44,959 bases of DNA from CAYNSX01 sp964400165 (GCA_964400165.1 CAYNSX010000018.1:1-44959), one strand, 5' to 3'; positions 6,320-13,130 are shown, counted from the first letter of the stretch. The notes: generated by a model not told the origin, from the sequence alone. Numbers and translations: made by a program.

Positions 6320-6493
6320 TGCCTGACCCGCTGGCGATGCCAGCGGGCGGCACCTCGCCTCGCTCCGCAGGAGCGAGGTCAGGGGCCCGCGTATCAAGTC
6401 GCAGACCTTCTGCGCCCGGCCCTGAAGAACCGGGCTAGGACTGCAATCTGCGGAATGACTTTGGGGGCTAAAGCCCCATGAAGTGCAAAGCAC

Positions 6494-6568
6494 TGGAGGC
6501 CGGGGCGGGAATCGAACCCGCGTATAAAGGTTTTGCAGACCTTCGCCTTACCACTTGGCTACCCGGCC
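6494..6568 (-). tRNA. tRNA-Cys (anticodon GCA), CCA encoded
   Basis: The complement gives acceptor GGCCGGG/CCCGGCC, D-arm TAGCCAAGTGGTAAGGC, anticodon loop CTGCAAA (anticodon GCA), T-arm GCGGG-TTCGATT-CCCGC and encoded TCCA. It lies downstream of tRNA-Gly on the same strand and could share its promoter. Confidence 0.96.
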
Positions 6569-6748
6569 CCTCGACTACGCTCGGGGCATGCTCCGCGGCT
6601 GCATGGTGGCCCTCCTTCCCCCTTCGCCCTCCGGGCTACGGGGGACAAGTCGCCACCCCTCTCCTGTAAGGAGAGGGGATCGAGTCTGCCCTGCGTCGCC
6701 CCAGACGGCGGGGCTATGCAGGGCACTTCCCTCGCAGTGCGAGGGAAG
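6569..6748. repeat. Spacer between two tRNA genes with palindromes
   Basis: It holds a split form of the repeat (CTTCGCCCTCCGGGCTACGGGGGACAAGTCG piece, then CCCCTCTCCTGTAAGGAGAGGGG at about 6656-6678). A strong hairpin CACTTCCCTCGC/GCGAGGGAAGTG at 6724-6750 touches the CCA end of tRNA-Gly and may mark its 3' processing or termination; no T-run follows. Confidence 0.7.
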
Positions 6749-6824
6749 TGGAGCGGGACACGGGTCTCGAACCCGCGACCTCCAGCTTGGGAAGCTGGCG
6801 CTCTACCAACTGAGCTAGTCCCGC
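6749..6824 (-). tRNA. tRNA-Gly (anticodon CCC), CCA encoded
   Basis: The complement gives acceptor GCGGGAC/GTCCCGC, D-arm TAGCTCAGTTGGTAGAGC, anticodon stem CCAGC/GCTGG with loop TTCCCAA (anticodon CCC), T-arm CGCGGGTTCGAGACCCGTG and TCCA. Confidence 0.97.
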
Positions 6825-6839
6825 CCGCAACTGCCAGTG

Positions 6840-6869
6840 TATATACCCTCGCCGCTCCGCGTGCGTCAA
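6840..6869 (-). promoter_or_regulatory. Promoter of tRNA-Gly (and probably tRNA-Cys)
   Basis: On the minus strand TTGACG (6864-6869) and TATATA (6840-6845) are 18 bp apart, ending 16 bp before the tRNA-Gly 5' end. This is a near-consensus housekeeping promoter. Confidence 0.7.
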
Positions 6870-6883
6870 GGAAGATTTTCCGC

Positions 6884-6889
6884 TAGAAT
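6884..6889 (+). promoter_or_regulatory. Possible -10 box for rpsF-ssb-rpsR
   Basis: TAGAAT on the plus strand, divergent from the tRNA-Gly promoter and 86 bp before rpsF. The -35 position is not convincing. Confidence 0.3.
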
Positions 6890-6974
6890 GGCGCTCGCCC
6901 CGAGTGTAGGCCAGACAGGCCTTCCCGCCCCCCACCCTTGCGTGCGGGGCCATTGACCGGGGGAGGGAGCATCA

Positions 6975-7265
6975 GTGATCCGCGGATATGAAGTGGTGTA
7001 CATTCTCGACCCAGGTCTTGCGGATGACGCCGTGCAGGAAGCCGCGCAGCGCTTCCAGGGCGTGGTGGAAACGCAAGGCGCGACGGTCGAGGAAGTGGCC
7101 CACTGGGGCCGGCGCCGGCTGGCATACCCCATCGCACACAAGAATGACGGCTATTACATTCTGATGCGTGTGAAGGCGGAGCCGCCGGTGCTGACGGAAA
7201 TCAATCGCGTGCTCGGCCTCGATGACCAGGTGTTGCGTCATCGGGTCTTTCGCGAGGAACGGTAG
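6975..7265 (+). CDS. rpsF: 30S ribosomal protein bS6
   Basis: 96 residues with GTG start and a GGGGGAGGGAG ribosome site just upstream. It shows the bS6 marks YEVVYILDPGL at the start and GRRRLAYPIAHKNDGYYILM in the middle (residues 45-64), with VLRHRVFREER at the end. It binds the central domain of 16S rRNA with bS18. It begins the usual rpsF-ssb-rpsR operon, with 12 bp to ssb. Confidence 0.97.
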   Translation: MIRGYEVVYILDPGLADDAVQEAAQRFQGVVETQGATVEEVAHWGRRRLAYPIAHKNDGYYILMRVKAEPPVLTEINRVLGLDDQVLRHRVFREER

Positions 7266-7277
7266 GGAGGGGGAGGC

Positions 7278-7718
7278 ATGTACAACCGTATTGTGCTGAT
7301 CGGCCGCATGACGGCGGACCCCGAATTGAAGTACACGCCGCAGGGGACAGCGGTGGTCAACTTCCGCATCGCGGTCGACCGTCCATTCGCCAACAAGCAG
7401 GGCGAGCGCGAAACGGACTTCATCGACATCGTTGCGTGGCGCCAATCGGCGGAATTCGCGTCGAACTATTTGAACAAGGGGCGGCTGGTGCTCGTCGAAG
7501 GCCGCCTGCAAATCCGCGACTGGCAGACCAAAGAGGGCGAGAAGCGGCGGACGGCGGAGGTGCAGGTCGACCACCTGCGCGCGCTCGACCGGCCGCGCGA
7601 ACAGACAGCCGGTGCGCCAGCCACAGCCGGCGCCGCGGCCCGCACCGCAGAATCCCCAGCGCCCGCCGGCGGCGGCACCGAACCCGAGCCGGACTGGCCG
7701 GATCCCTTCCAGGACTAA
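7278..7718 (+). CDS. ssb: Single-stranded DNA-binding protein
   Basis: 146 residues, ATG with GGGAGGGGGAGG upstream. The OB-fold (about 1-105) shows MYNRIVLIGRMTADPELKYT, VVNFRIAVDRPF and FIDIVAWRQSAEF, then LVLVEGRLQIRDWQ. An Ala/Pro linker (about 112-136) leads to an acidic tail EPDWPDPFQD. The usual DDDIPF-type tip that recruits repair and replication proteins is altered: PF is followed by QD rather than ending the protein. It sits between rpsF and rpsR as in most bacteria. Confidence 0.96.
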   Translation: MYNRIVLIGRMTADPELKYTPQGTAVVNFRIAVDRPFANKQGERETDFIDIVAWRQSAEFASNYLNKGRLVLVEGRLQIRDWQTKEGEKRRTAEVQVDHLRALDRPREQTAGAPATAGAAARTAESPAPAGGGTEPEPDWPDPFQD

Positions 7719-7721
7719 CCT

Positions 7722-8126
7722 ATGACCGAAGAACTCTTCGAGACGCCAGCAGCACCGGCACCGGCAGAGCCAACACCAGCACCGACAGCACCCGCGGAGA
7801 GTGAGTCCCGCGGGTCTCGGCCCTCCTACGGGGGCGGCGGCGGTCGCGGCGGTCGCGATGGCGGCCGGGACGATGACCGCGGCGACCGGCGCGGCGGCCC
7901 GCGCGGCCGCCGGCCAATGATGCGGCGGCGCGTCTGCTATTTCTGCACCGAGCGCGTCGGCGAGCCGGACTACAAGAAGCCGGAAATCCTCGGCCGCTTC
8001 CTGGCCGACCGCGGCAAGATTCGCGGCCGGCGGCAGAGCAGTCTCTGCGCCAAGCACCAGCGGCGCACGACGCGCGCCATCAAGTGGGCGCGCGAACTGG
8101 CGCTCTTGCCCTTCGTCACCGACTAG
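7722..8126 (+). CDS. rpsR: 30S ribosomal protein bS18 with long RGG-rich N-terminal extension
   Basis: 134 residues against about 75-90 usual. Residues 67-134 are the bS18 core: RRRVCYFCTERV, YKKPEILGRFLADRGKI and RRQSSLCAKHQRRTTRAIKWARELALLPFV. The CxxC plus CxxH arrangement fits the zinc-binding (C+) form. Residues 1-66 are an added tail: a Pro/Ala stretch, then a Gly/Arg/Asp stretch with repeated GGRGGRDGGRDDDRGDRRGG that resembles RGG boxes of RNA-binding proteins. The gene starts 3 bp after ssb. It binds 16S rRNA with bS6; a role for the tail is not known. Confidence 0.95.
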   Translation: MTEELFETPAAPAPAEPTPAPTAPAESESRGSRPSYGGGGGRGGRDGGRDDDRGDRRGGPRGRRPMMRRRVCYFCTERVGEPDYKKPEILGRFLADRGKIRGRRQSSLCAKHQRRTTRAIKWARELALLPFVTD

Positions 8127-8148
8127 CGGCGGAGTAGGGGAGCCCGCT

Positions 8149-9219
8149 CTGTCCACCGCTCCGCTCGACGACGCGGCGGCGCTGCGCGCGCACGACTCGG
8201 GCGGCATGCTCGAGGCGGCAAAGCAGATGCCGGAGCACGCCCGCGTCGGCTGGGCATCTGCCGCGTCCTACGAACCCCCGCAGGGCTGGCGTCCGCGGCG
8301 CGTGCTCGTGTGCGGAATGGGCGGGTCGGCGATCGGCGGCGATGTCGTGCGGGCGGCGCTGGCCGACGAACTGACCGCGCCCCTCGAAGTCATTCGCGGC
8401 TACTGGCTGCCCGGCGGCGTGGACGGGGACTCGTTCGTCTGTGCGGTCAGTTACTCCGGGAACACGGAAGAGACGCTGTCGGCGTACCGGCTGGCGTTGA
8501 GCCGCGGCGCCCGCACGGCCGTCATTGCGACGGGCGGGCTGCTGGCCGATGAAGCGCGACGGGTGAAGGCGCCGGTGGTGACGATCCCCGGCGGGCTGGC
8601 GCCGCGGGCGGCGCTGGGGTTGCTGCTGTTCGCGCTGCTGCGTGTCTTACAGCGCGCCGGGGCGGTCGATGTCAGCGACGGGCTGATTGAACAGGCCATC
8701 GGTCATCTCGAGGAGGCGGTCCGCAAGTACACCCCGTCAGCGCCGGCCGCCGCGAACCTGGCGCAGCGAATCGCCGGCGACCTGCATGACCGGTTTCCGA
8801 TCATCTACGGCGGCTCGGCGGCGCTGGCGGTGGCCGCGTACCGCTGGCGCACGCAAATCAACGAGAACGCCAAAGTCCTCGCCAGCCACCACAGACTCCC
8901 CGAACTCAACCACAACGAGGTGGTCGGCTGGGACCTGCCGCCCGACCAAGCGAAACAGATGGCCGTCGTTCTTCTGCGCAGCGCCACTGAAGACGCCCGC
9001 GCTCGCATCCGGGCGCAGTTCACCGGCGATCTCATCCGCACCCGGGCCGGCGCCTTCCACGAAGTTGTCTGTGCCGGCGCCCATCCGCTGCTGCAGACGC
9101 TCGAAGCCATCGTCCTCGGCGACTTCGTGTCGTTCTTGCTGGCGGCTCTGCGTGGCGTCGCCCCGTCTCCCGTTCCGACGATTGACGCCCTGAAGCGCAC
9201 GCTGGCGCAATCCCGCTAG
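8149..9219 (+). CDS. Bifunctional phosphoglucose/phosphomannose isomerase
   Basis: 356 residues if started at CTG 8149. The first ATG is 8206, but the family N-terminus continues upstream (APLDDAAALRAHDSGGMLEAAKQ), and no ATG, GTG or TTG is in frame there. CTG 8149 has AGGGGAG six bases upstream. The N-terminal SIS domain shows RVLVCGMGGSAIGGDVVRA and CAVSYSGNTEETLSAY; the C-terminal half has IYGGSAALAVAAYRWRTQI and LPELNHNEVVGWD, the BPG/PMI signature with catalytic Glu/His. It interconverts glucose 6-phosphate or mannose 6-phosphate with fructose 6-phosphate. It follows rpsR by 22 bp. Confidence 0.9.
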   Translation: MSTAPLDDAAALRAHDSGGMLEAAKQMPEHARVGWASAASYEPPQGWRPRRVLVCGMGGSAIGGDVVRAALADELTAPLEVIRGYWLPGGVDGDSFVCAVSYSGNTEETLSAYRLALSRGARTAVIATGGLLADEARRVKAPVVTIPGGLAPRAALGLLLFALLRVLQRAGAVDVSDGLIEQAIGHLEEAVRKYTPSAPAAANLAQRIAGDLHDRFPIIYGGSAALAVAAYRWRTQINENAKVLASHHRLPELNHNEVVGWDLPPDQAKQMAVVLLRSATEDARARIRAQFTGDLIRTRAGAFHEVVCAGAHPLLQTLEAIVLGDFVSFLLAALRGVAPSPVPTIDALKRTLAQSR

Positions 9220-9543
9220 GTCGCCGCATCCTAGATTGGCCCGAATCCCTCGAATTGGCGTCTCACCTCTGTTCCCACCTGAACTGCCGATAATATGCCT
9301 TATGTCAAATCTATCACTTTGGCGGTTTGCGGTGGAGTGCCGGGCCGATTGGCGGTGTCAGGTGTCAAGTGCGAAGTGTCAGAACAGCGAAGGGCTGATA
9401 CGGGTGCTCACGAGATCGGTGAGCGCGGCGACGAAGTTTGACACCTTCCACCTGACACCTGACACGGTGCGTTTCCGTTTTGCGGCTCCCCCACTCCATC
9501 ATCTAGGGGGGAAAGGGGAGGGCGGCCTCGAAATGCAGGAGGG
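9220..9543. other. Intergenic region with a TGTCAGGTGTCA inverted repeat
   Basis: About 320 bp without a convincing gene; the one open frame has no recognisable content. It holds a GATAATATG stretch near 9290 that could be a -10 box, and the inverted repeat at 9355-9465 described separately. A short hairpin (CTAGGGGGGAAAGGGG region) precedes the next gene. Confidence 0.55.
9355..9465. repeat. Inverted repeat of GTGTCAGGTGTCA motifs
   Basis: GTGTCAGGTGTCAAGTG...GTGTCAG (9355-9382) is matched in inverse by TTTGACACC...CACCTGACACCTGACAC (about 9438-9465), around a loop of some 55 bp. The arms themselves are made of tandem GTGTCA units. This is the layout of a small inverted-repeat element (MITE-like) and differs from the CTCTCC family. 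Confidence 0.7.
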
Positions 9544-9927
9544 ATGAACGGAGCCAGCCGAAGCGCATCGTTCTTGAAGCAACTGCTCATCTATCAGGTC
9601 GCCATCGTGCTGCTGGTGGCGGGGAACCTGGGGCTGACCATCCTGTTCGCCCGGGCGCAGTACCGGACGGCGGCGCAGATCGACCGGCTGGCGACGGAAG
9701 TGGCGCAGTTGCAGTACCAGAGCACGGTCTTGCAGCAGCGCACCGATATGCTGCGCGAGGTGATCAGAGCGCAGAATCAGGCGCGGCAAGTGAATCTGCA
9801 GGACTTGATGAACCAGCAGATTCCAGGCACGCCGCCGTTGACCGAAGAAGACAAGAAGCGCATGCAGGAACAGCGGAGTTTCTGGGAGTGGCTGCTGTCG
9901 CCGGACCCGAGCGAGCCGCCGAAGTAG
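9544..9927 (+). CDS. Single-pass membrane protein with coiled coil
   Basis: 127 residues. Residues 12-37 are a membrane segment (LLIYQVAIVLLVAGNLGLTILFA); residues 40-85 are a likely coiled coil with heptad-like Leu/Ile (IDRLATEVAQLQYQSTVLQQ, RTDMLREVIRAQNQ); the tail is charged and ends in PSEPPK. The topology resembles short divisome proteins such as FtsL or DivIC, but no family signature is present and the neighbours do not support that role. AGGAGG lies only one base before ATG 9544, so the true start is uncertain; TTG 9573 is another option. Confidence 0.65.
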   Translation: MNGASRSASFLKQLLIYQVAIVLLVAGNLGLTILFARAQYRTAAQIDRLATEVAQLQYQSTVLQQRTDMLREVIRAQNQARQVNLQDLMNQQIPGTPPLTEEDKKRMQEQRSFWEWLLSPDPSEPPK

Positions 9928-10165
9928 CCCAGCCAGTGGGAATCGACCGCTGGCGAGTCTGGCAGGCAAAGTGCCTGCCCCCCAAGGGCGGGGCAGCCTC
10001 ACCCCCAACCCCTCTCCGTCTCACGGAGAGGGGGGAAGACGAACCGTCCTCACCCGCCTTCGCCAAGGCTTCGGCGGGCAAGCCCACCCTCGCTGCCCGC
10101 CCTGACCGAAGTGGAAGGGCGCTCGGGTCCCCCCTCTCCCGAACTGGGAGAGGGAACAAAGGTCA
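9928..10165. repeat. Intergenic repeats, including a composite element also at 5924-6016
   Basis: It contains a GGCAGGCAAAGTGCCTGCC hairpin (about 9960-9979; a close relative is at 21058-21076), a CCTCACCCCCAACCCCTCTCC palindrome (about 9999-10034), and from 10035 the composite repeat CGAACCGTCCTCACCCGCC...CTCTCCCGAACTGGGAGAGG shared with 5924-6016. Confidence 0.8.
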
Positions 10166-10912
10166 CTACGGGCGGCGGGCGGCGAAGTAGATGCGTTCCG
10201 TTTGGCCGGTCGGCGGAACGAGGCCGGCGCCGTCGTAGATGCCGGCGCAATCGAGGCCGGCGGTTTTGATGGCGGCGAGCACTTCGGCGATCTCGTAGCC
10301 GCGCTGGCGGTGCGTGACCGCGACTTCCCGGCCGTCGGGCAGCCAGAAGCGCATCTCGATGACGGAGACGCGGGTCATCGGGTTGTAGCGGCTCGTCCAG
10401 CGATGGCGGACGGGCGTCGAGGGATTGAGGTCCTCCTGCGTGAAGAGTTCGGCCTCGAGGGCGTGGATGGAATTGAGGTCGAAGATCAGGACGCCACCCG
10501 GGCGCAGGACCTGCGCGATCTGGCGCAAAGCAATAGTGAAATCGCGCGGGCTGGCGAGGTAGTTGAGACTGTCGTAGAGGCAGACGGCCAGGTCGAAGCA
10601 CGGCGCCAGGCCGAGGTGGCGCAAGTCCTGGCACGCCCAGACGACGCGGCCGTCGTCCGGTGTTCGCTTGCGGACCGCTTCGCGCAGCATCGGCAGGGAG
10701 CGGTCGATGCCGGTCATCTGGAACCCGCGGCGGGCCAGTTCGAGCGCGACGGAGCCGGTGCCGGTGGCCAAGTCCACTCCCCTGCTGCCCTCGCCGCCGG
10801 CGGCGCTGAATAAGCGCAGCGTGTAATCCACCCACTGGCCATAGGGGATGAGGGACATCAGCTCGTCGTAGAAGGGCGCGAGGGGGGCGAAGGGGTCGGA
10901 GGGTTCAGTCAT
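10166..10912 (-). CDS. Class I SAM-dependent methyltransferase
   Basis: 248 residues from ATG 10910-10912. Motif I is GVDLATGTGSVALELA (residues 45-60), followed by FQMTGIDRSLPML (acidic residue binding the ribose), VVWACQDLRHL, CFDLAVCLYDSLNYL and the post-III segment VLRPGGVLIFDLNSIHALE. The layout fits a small-molecule methyltransferase of the Methyltransf_25 type; the substrate is not readable from sequence. It lies downstream of the DUF151 gene in the same direction but separated by 255 bp of repeats. Confidence 0.85.
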   Translation of the reverse strand: MTEPSDPFAPLAPFYDELMSLIPYGQWVDYTLRLFSAAGGEGSRGVDLATGTGSVALELARRGFQMTGIDRSLPMLREAVRKRTPDDGRVVWACQDLRHLGLAPCFDLAVCLYDSLNYLASPRDFTIALRQIAQVLRPGGVLIFDLNSIHALEAELFTQEDLNPSTPVRHRWTSRYNPMTRVSVIEMRFWLPDGREVAVTHRQRGYEIAEVLAAIKTAGLDCAGIYDGAGLVPPTGQTERIYFAARRP

Positions 10913-11167
10913 TCGCAGAGTTGCTGCACCACGGGGTTCGCCGTCTGCCCTCACCCGCCCTGCGCTTCGCTCCGGGCACCCTCTCCCTGAAGAGGAGAGG
11001 GACGACGCATTTACCCTGCTGCCAATCGGCAGCGAGACTTATTCCAGCAGGGATTACACCGGCTCGTTGACTGCCCTCACCCGCCCTGCGCTTCGCTCCG
11101 GGCACCCTCTCCCTGAAGAGGAGAGGGACTACCGTCAACCCTGCCGCCGAACTCGAATGGGTCGAAT
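10913..11167. repeat. Two palindromes with copies of the 3' end of the DUF151 gene
   Basis: Two near-identical repeats (CTGCCCTCACCCGCCC, CTTCGCTCCGGGCACC, then CTCTCCCTGAAGAGGAGAGG) start at about 10945 and 11071, 126 bp apart. Just before the second stands TTACACCGGCTCGTTGAC, whose complement reads VNEPV-stop, against DDEPV-stop at the end of the DUF151 gene (CTACACTGGTTCGTCG). A weaker look-alike, CCACGGGGTTCGCCGTC, precedes the first repeat. Confidence 0.75.
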
Positions 11168-11662
11168 CTACACTGGTTCGTCGTCGCCGGGTTCGTCGGG
11201 TTCGATATCGGCGTCGGGGGGCGGCTCTTCATCGATCGATGCCTCGGAGAGGACATCCTCGGAGACGAAGATGGGGCTGTTGCAGCGCAGGGCGATGGCG
11301 ATGGCGTCGCTGGGGCGCGAGTCGACACGCAGCGCCTCGCCATTGCGTGACAGGCAGAGCGTGCAATAGAAGGTCTGGTTCGAGAGGTCATCAATGACCA
11401 CGCGGTCGAGCGTGGCCTGCAGGCGTTCGAGGACATTGTGAATCAGATCGTGCGTCATCGGGCGCGGCGGCGCGGTCTTTTGCAGCACCATCTGAATGGC
11501 GAGCGCCTCGCAGGGGCCGATGGCAATCGGGACCGACCGGTTGGCGGCGTCCCGCAGGAGCACGAAGGCGCGCTGATTGTCCTCGTCCGAGGTGAAGACG
11601 CCCATCACCTCGACTTCGTGCTCGGGGCGGGGGGTCGGCTCCTCGCCTTCAGCGCCGGTCAT
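11168..11662 (-). CDS. Bifunctional nuclease family protein (DUF151)
   Basis: 164 residues. The DUF151 domain spans about residues 15-135: VEVMGVFTSDEDNQRAFVLL, SVPIAIGPCEALAI, MTHDLIHNVLERLQATLDRVVIDDL and the signature RVDSRPSDAIAIALRCNSPIFV. Plant and bacterial members have RNase/DNase activity. The C-terminal 25 residues are acidic and Pro-rich (EEPPPDADIEPDEPGDDEPV). The ATG at 11660-11662 overlaps the end of rho by 14 bp, with AAGGAG at good distance, so it is co-expressed with rho. Copies of its last codons lie downstream. Confidence 0.88.
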   Translation of the reverse strand: MTGAEGEEPTPRPEHEVEVMGVFTSDEDNQRAFVLLRDAANRSVPIAIGPCEALAIQMVLQKTAPPRPMTHDLIHNVLERLQATLDRVVIDDLSNQTFYCTLCLSRNGEALRVDSRPSDAIAIALRCNSPIFVSEDVLSEASIDEEPPPDADIEPDEPGDDEPV

Positions 11663-13013
11663 CGGTGGTGAGCTCCTTCTCGACCCAGTTGAGGAAGTCT
11701 TCGTTGGAGTCGGTCTTGTTGAGGCCGGTGAGGAGCATCTCGGTGGCCTGGGCGATTTCGAGCGCATTGAGGACACGGCGCAGCTGCCAGACGCGTCGCA
11801 GTTGCTTTTCGGGCAGCAGCAATTCTTCGTGGCGCGTGCCGGACCGCTTGATGTCGATGCTGGGGAAGATGCGGCGCTCGGAGAGACTGCGGTCGAGCAC
11901 CAGTTCCATGTTCCCGGTCGCCTTGAATTCTTCGAAGATGGCGTCGTCCATGCGGCTGCCGGTGTCGACCAGGCAGGTGGCGACGATAGTGAGACTGCCG
12001 CCCTCTTCAACATTGCGGGCGGCGCCGAAGAGCTGCTTCGGGCGGTGCAGCGCCGCGGGGTCGAGCCCGCCGGAGAGGGTGCGGCCGCTCGGCGTGACGG
12101 TCAGGTTCGAAGCGCGGGAGAGCCGCGTGAGACTGTCGAGGAGAATCACGACATCCTTCCCCTGCTCCACCAGCCGCTTGGCGTGCTCGAGGCAGAGTTT
12201 CTGCACGCGCATGTGGTGCTCGGGCATTTCGTCGAAGGTGGACGAAATCACTTCGCCGGGCAGCGAGCGCTTGATGTCGGTGACTTCTTCGGGGCGTTCG
12301 TCGACGAGGAGCACGAGCAGATGCGTCTCGGGCGAGTTCTTCTTGATGCTGTTGCCGATGACTTTCAGCAGGGTCGTCTTGCCGGCTTTCGGCGGCGAAA
12401 CGATCAAGGCGCGCTGGCCGCGGCCGATAGGCGCGATCAAATTGATGAAGCGCCCGGAGGTGTTCTTGGCGTCCGTTTCGAGGTCGAACATCTCGGTCGG
12501 ATAGCAGGGCGTCAGTTCATCGAAATTCTTGCGGACGCGGGCAACCTCGGGCGGGTCGTTGTTGACGGCATCCACCCGCAACAGACTGCTGTAGCGTTCG
12601 CTCGACTTCGGGGGCCGGATGACGCCGGCGACGCGGTCGCCGGTGCGGAGCCCGAAGCGCCGAATCTGGCTCTGGGAGACATAGATGTCTTCGGGGCTGG
12701 GCAAAAACCCGCGCACCCGCAGGAAGCCGTAGCCCTCGGGCATGATTTCGAGGATGCCGCGGACGAAGTGGACGCCTTGCGTCGTGGCTTCGGCGGCGAG
12801 AATGCGGAGCGACAGTTCCGTCTTATCGGACGGTGCTTCCTCGACGCCGGCCTGCTCCGCCAGCGACCGGAGTTCCTTCAGCGTCTTCTCGCGCAGTTCG
12901 GCGAGCGAATTGGCCGGGCTCGGGGCCTCGGGCTGGGGCTGCGGACGCTCGCGCTCGCGGTCGCGCATCGGGCGCCGTGAGCGCATCTGGGTGCTTTCTC
13001 GTTCTGGGGACAT
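11649..13013 (-). CDS. rho: Transcription termination factor Rho
   Basis: 454 residues. An Arg-rich N-terminal tail (1-35) precedes the Rho N-terminal helix domain (LAELREKTLKELRSLAEQAG), the RNA-binding cold-shock domain (GILEIMPEGYGFLRVRGFLP, residues about 86-105, DIYVSQSQIRRFGLRTGD) and the RecA-type ATPase core. The core has GRGQRALIVSPPKAGKTTLL (Walker A), VVILLDSLTRL (Walker B), and GGLDPAALHRPKQLFGAARN. Rho is the hexameric RNA helicase that ends transcription. A TGGTATACT extended -10 lies about 90 bp upstream. Length and motif order are normal. Confidence 0.97.
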   Translation of the reverse strand: MSPERESTQMRSRRPMRDRERERPQPQPEAPSPANSLAELREKTLKELRSLAEQAGVEEAPSDKTELSLRILAAEATTQGVHFVRGILEIMPEGYGFLRVRGFLPSPEDIYVSQSQIRRFGLRTGDRVAGVIRPPKSSERYSSLLRVDAVNNDPPEVARVRKNFDELTPCYPTEMFDLETDAKNTSGRFINLIAPIGRGQRALIVSPPKAGKTTLLKVIGNSIKKNSPETHLLVLLVDERPEEVTDIKRSLPGEVISSTFDEMPEHHMRVQKLCLEHAKRLVEQGKDVVILLDSLTRLSRASNLTVTPSGRTLSGGLDPAALHRPKQLFGAARNVEEGGSLTIVATCLVDTGSRMDDAIFEEFKATGNMELVLDRSLSERRIFPSIDIKRSGTRHEELLLPEKQLRRVWQLRRVLNALEIAQATEMLLTGLNKTDSNEDFLNWVEKELTTDDRR

Positions 13014-13103
13014 GGCTACCTTCGGAAAGGGGATGCCGCTGTGTACAACACCGCGGGGAGGAGGTCACTGCGGGGAGCGGCGGGAACAACGATCGACCAG
13101 TTC

Positions 13104-13112
13104 AGTATACCA
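13104..13112 (-). promoter_or_regulatory. Extended -10 promoter (TGGTATACT) upstream of rho
   Basis: On the minus strand TGGTATACT is a full extended -10. TTGACA stands only 11 bp further upstream, too close to be its -35. The leader to rho would be about 85 nt, long enough for autoregulation as known for rho in other bacteria; no attenuator was recognised. Confidence 0.5.
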
Positions 13113-13130
13113 CGATTATGTGTCAACGGA

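Larger units (their letters stand above)
5916..6493. repeat. Array of palindromes with three copies of the tRNA-Cys 3' end
   Basis: Copies of the CCA-proximal end of tRNA-Cys (complement GGAGGCCGGGGCGGGA...) start at 6057, 6178 and 6297; the real gene end is at 6494. The first three are 121 and 119 bp apart. Between them lie CCTCACCCGCCCTCCGGGCA then CTCTCCCCAAGGGGAGAGGG palindromes. A long composite repeat at about 5924-6016 (CGAACCGTCCTCACCCGCC...CTTCGGCGGGCAAGCCCACC...CTCTCCCGAACTGGGAGAGG) recurs at 10035-10155. From 6320 to 6490 there are further unrelated hairpins: CCGCTGG/CCAGCGG, CCTCGC...GCGAGG, CCCGGCCCTGAAGAACCGGG and GGGGCTAAAGCCCC. No gene is seen. Confidence 0.9.

Noticed and set aside
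9236..9547. 103-codon open frame after the isomerase gene
   Set aside because: Covers the GTGTCA inverted repeat, has no ribosome site and ends inside the next gene's start region.
11577..12980. 467-codon open frame antisense to rho
   Set aside because: Shadow of the rho gene in GC-rich codon use; no family motif, and rho itself is certain.
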